A DNA stretch of 64,000 bases, from the NCBI GenBank assembly GCA_016779935.1, contig JADHMQ010000006.1, positions 1 to 64,000 on the forward strand. Reading direction: 5' to 3'. This stretch comes from Flavobacteriales bacterium. Lineage in GTDB: Bacteria; Bacteroidota; Bacteroidia; Flavobacteriales; UBA7312. The notes beneath the pieces were generated by a model. That model was not told the origin of the DNA. It saw nothing but the letters and a program-made list of their open reading frames with translations, and ran no database searches. Positions 61,881 to 64,000 of this stretch are shown in pieces (the stretch's first letter is position 1; each line of letters opens with the position of its first letter). The translations under genes were made by a program, and so were the position numbers.

Positions 61881-64000
61881 TTATTCTTTCTCAAGATTTT
61901 CTAAACGTTGCAATACATCGTGAAGGGTTTCCTTTAGAGTTTGATTTTCTATTTCAAGTCTATCATTTTGAGATTTTAACTCCTTCACTGAATTAACCAA
62001 AGCTCCAATAATCGGACGATCAGCAAGGGTAAAATAACCTCTGTCGTCAGTACTTACAGCCTCAGGAATTACCGATTTAACATTTTGAGCTGAAAATCCA
62101 GTATAGCTATTTTCCGTTTCCATATTGGAGACATTATTCCATCGGAAATTAATTGGCTGCAGACCCATTACAGCATCTAAACCTTTAGTGAAGTTTCCTG
62201 AAATATTTTTTAAACGTTCGTCAGAAGAAACTGATAGATTACCATTAGCATCGGATTGAACATCACCAGCACCAAGACCATCAATCCGCATATTTCCTCT
62301 AAAATAGGCAAAACCATCGGAACCACGAAGACTAAACAAATTTTGGTCAGCAGCATTTTCAAAAATAAAACCTTGAGTTGTTGTATTATTTACTCTAAAC
62401 CTGATGGCGTGTTGATTAAACCCAACTCCTGCTACAGCTGTACCTACATCTAAAGCACGCCCAGCACCCGAGCGAGACATATATATTCCCCAGTTGGAAT
62501 CGTTGTCATTCCACATAAAAATACCACGTTTGATAGTACCCGTCATATTGCCATCGGCACCATTCATAACCGTAAACAATCCGTGACCAATATTCCTAAA
62601 TGAGCCGTTTACATCTAAGTTATATGCCGGTGTATGACGTTCGTTTATACCCACTCTACCGTCTGCACGTATGGTCATTGGCGTTCTATCTACATGATTG
62701 GTATTCCCTAAGCCCATGGTAATATCTAATCTTGTTCTAGCCGAAATTACACCTTCGTAAGTTCCCAAACGAAATTCTGCGTTTGTTGTATATTTTGAAC
62801 CGCCTGTTCCTTGACGTTGCAAACGCAAAATTGGACTAACACCCGTATATGTTCCGCTCATAGCGGATGTATTCAGAACATGTAATCTAGTTGTAGGATT
62901 TGTAACAGCTATACCCACATTACCGTTAGGTTTTATAATCATACGCGTATCGTTGGCGATGTTGTAGTCGTTATTATTGGCTTCATTGTTCAGAACGAAA
63001 CGCATATCAGCTCGCTTCCAAGTGCCTAAACCATCTGAAATTATCGCATTTTTAACAGCATAATTTGCAGCTGTTGGATCTTGGCCAATTGATGTATTAA
63101 ATTCTAAAATAGCATCTTGGTTTTCAGCACCGGCTGTAATTCGTAATTTCGTTTCTCCAGACGTAGAAACCTCTAACTTTGCATCGGGGTTTGTAGTTCC
63201 TATTCCAACTTGACCTAGATGGTAAATATCCTCGGTATTTGTTGTTGCAGCGGCATCGTCATCATCGCCAAACCAAGGCTCTTGAGATATAGCTGCTGCT
63301 GAGCGTTTTCTCAATACCCCATTAGCATCGGCTACCACTACTTCATCGGTAGCAGCGCCGGCTGTCAGTTCGTTAACACGCACTTGGTCGTTGAAGTAAG
63401 CATAGCCATCAGAACCACGAAGACTCATTAACAAATCTTCATTACTGTTTTCAAAAATAAAACCAACACCGGCATGGTCTTGCACTCTATGACGAATGGA
63501 ATATGAATTAAAGCCCACTCCAGCAACTGCAGTACCTCCTGACATAGAACGACCAGCCCCCGGACGAGACATATACATTCCCCATTTGTCATCCGTATCA
63601 TTCCACATAAAAATACCACGTTTGATAGTACCCGTCATGTTGCCATCGGCACCATTCATTACCGTAAACAAACCATGTCCTTGGTTTCTAAAACTTCCAT
63701 TAACATCAAGGCTATACGTTGGATCTGTTCTTCTTACCCCCACATTACCGCCTTTTCGAATAAATAGCCCTGTTTCGCCATTGTAGGTAAGACCAAAATA
63801 GCGGTTACCAACAGTGCCATTATCCACATTTCGAATATCAAAACGAGATCTATTTCCGGCATTATTGGCATTAAACACCAAACCAGTTTCACCTGAGGGG
63901 GTACTATGGTCTATTCTGTGTACACCGTTAGCCCAAATAATATTTCCGCCGTTTACATATAACCTGCTAGTACCCGGGTCATTTATTCCTATTCCAACTT
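61881..64000 (-). CDS. Large surface/fibre protein with S74 intramolecular chaperone (partial)
   Basis: The frame is open to the right edge of the window, so the N-terminus is missing; at least 706 residues are visible. It is made of repeated units such as VGIGTTNPDAKLEV, VGVRRTDPTYSLDVNG and VGINERHTPAYNLDVNG, a style common in Bacteroidota tail-fibre-like surface proteins. The C-terminus has SSDERLKNISGNFTKGLDAVMGLQPINFRW, the peptidase S74 self-cleaving chaperone found in phage tail spikes, followed by a short coiled coil (ELKSQNDRLEIENQTLKE). Two long modules are duplicated (see repeats). It is probably a trimeric fibre or adhesin. A TTG at 63879 is not a real start because coding sequence continues upstream. 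Confidence 0.85.
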   Translation of the reverse strand, partial: VGIGINDPGTSRLYVNGGNIIWANGVHRIDHSTPSGETGLVFNANNAGNRSRFDIRNVDNGTVGNRYFGLTYNGETGLFIRKGGNVGVRRTDPTYSLDVNGSFRNQGHGLFTVMNGADGNMTGTIKRGIFMWNDTDDKWGMYMSRPGAGRSMSGGTAVAGVGFNSYSIRHRVQDHAGVGFIFENSNEDLLMSLRGSDGYAYFNDQVRVNELTAGAATDEVVVADANGVLRKRSAAAISQEPWFGDDDDAAATTNTEDIYHLGQVGIGTTNPDAKLEVSTSGETKLRITAGAENQDAILEFNTSIGQDPTAANYAVKNAIISDGLGTWKRADMRFVLNNEANNNDYNIANDTRMIIKPNGNVGIAVTNPTTRLHVLNTSAMSGTYTGVSPILRLQRQGTGGSKYTTNAEFRLGTYEGVISARTRLDITMGLGNTNHVDRTPMTIRADGRVGINERHTPAYNLDVNGSFRNIGHGLFTVMNGADGNMTGTIKRGIFMWNDNDSNWGIYMSRSGAGRALDVGTAVAGVGFNQHAIRFRVNNTTTQGFIFENAADQNLFSLRGSDGFAYFRGNMRIDGLGAGDVQSDANGNLSVSSDERLKNISGNFTKGLDAVMGLQPINFRWNNVSNMETENSYTGFSAQNVKSVIPEAVSTDDRGYFTLADRPIIGALVNSVKELKSQNDRLEIENQTLKETLHDVLQRLENLEKE
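62285..62645 (-). repeat. Intragenic direct repeat, C-terminal copy
   Basis: Second copy of a module of about 115 residues with NGSFRN, GHGLFTVMNGADGNM, GTIKRGIFMWND and SLRGSDGFAYF. The segment at 62509-62579 matches 63601-63671 at 69 of 71 bases by my count, while flanks differ more. Confidence 0.8.
63385..63725 (-). repeat. Intragenic direct repeat, N-terminal copy
   Basis: First copy of the duplicated module, offset by about 1,090 bases from the C-terminal copy. The two carry different surface residues in the segment between the tryptophan of MWND and the GVGF motif. Confidence 0.8.

Noticed and set aside
63879-63881. TTG as start of the fibre protein (666 codons)
   Set aside because: The reading frame continues upstream without a stop to the window edge and encodes the same VGIG-type repeats, so the gene is partial.

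Overview
The window is a compact, AT-rich piece of a Bacteroidota chromosome, most likely from order Flavobacteriales. The grounds are PorT of the type IX secretion system (T9SS), five proteins with T9SS C-terminal sorting domains, a short primary sigma factor, carB without its regulatory domain, the run rpsO-pnp-rpoD-rpe, and repeated TAnnTTTG promoter boxes typical of Bacteroidota. Shine-Dalgarno sequences are essentially absent. I cannot name a genus. No CRISPR array, insertion sequence, prophage or rRNA operon is visible. The only RNA gene found is tRNA-Glu. No gene-free stretch longer than 300 bases exists.

Layout. 1-6.8 kb: end of a cell-surface polysaccharide region (epimerase tail, two glycosyltransferases, a flippase, a YfhO-type membrane protein). 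6.8-10 kb: carB and rpmH. 10-19.2 kb: lpxK-punA-LVIVD protein on the minus strand, a Nif3/zinc-ribbon pair and a TPR protein on the plus strand, then a FadL-like porin with a Tyr/His-rich lipoprotein. 19.3-28.4 kb: proS with an unknown partner, tRNA-Glu, a GDPD-like protein missing a catalytic His, and AddAB-type recombination nuclease-helicases. 28.5-35.3 kb: a tightly packed run of mbnP, a di-heme MbnH/MauG-type peroxidase, an M43 metalloprotease, a lysyl-endopeptidase-like serine protease and mqnE. 35.3-46.2 kb: housekeeping genes (rluD, PASTA protein, ddl, aroQ, xerD, MFS transporter, aminotransferase, rfaE1) with two more T9SS cargos. 46.1-52.6 kb: a Kv-like channel, an SLC12-like transporter, menG, porT, an FAD dehydrogenase and a Cys-rich mini membrane protein. 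52.6-59.5 kb: trmH, fbaA, accD, rpsO, pnp, rpoD and rpe. 59.5-64 kb: a saccharopine/alanine-dehydrogenase-like enzyme, a Fic protein and a large surface or fibre protein with an S74 chaperone tail that runs off the window.

How the genes connect. MqnE (aminofutalosine synthase) and MenG point to menaquinone made by the futalosine route. PorT belongs to the secretion system that would export the five sorting-domain proteins here. MbnP and MbnH form a known copper-protein maturation pair, but here they sit head to tail with two secreted proteases, which is the most system-like arrangement in the window. A second notable pattern is promoter geometry: seven genes have a TAnnTTTG box ending only 4-5 nt before a well-anchored start codon, suggesting leaderless mRNAs, whereas other promoters sit 20-57 nt away. 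Genes are so dense that six convergent pairs overlap at their stop codons.
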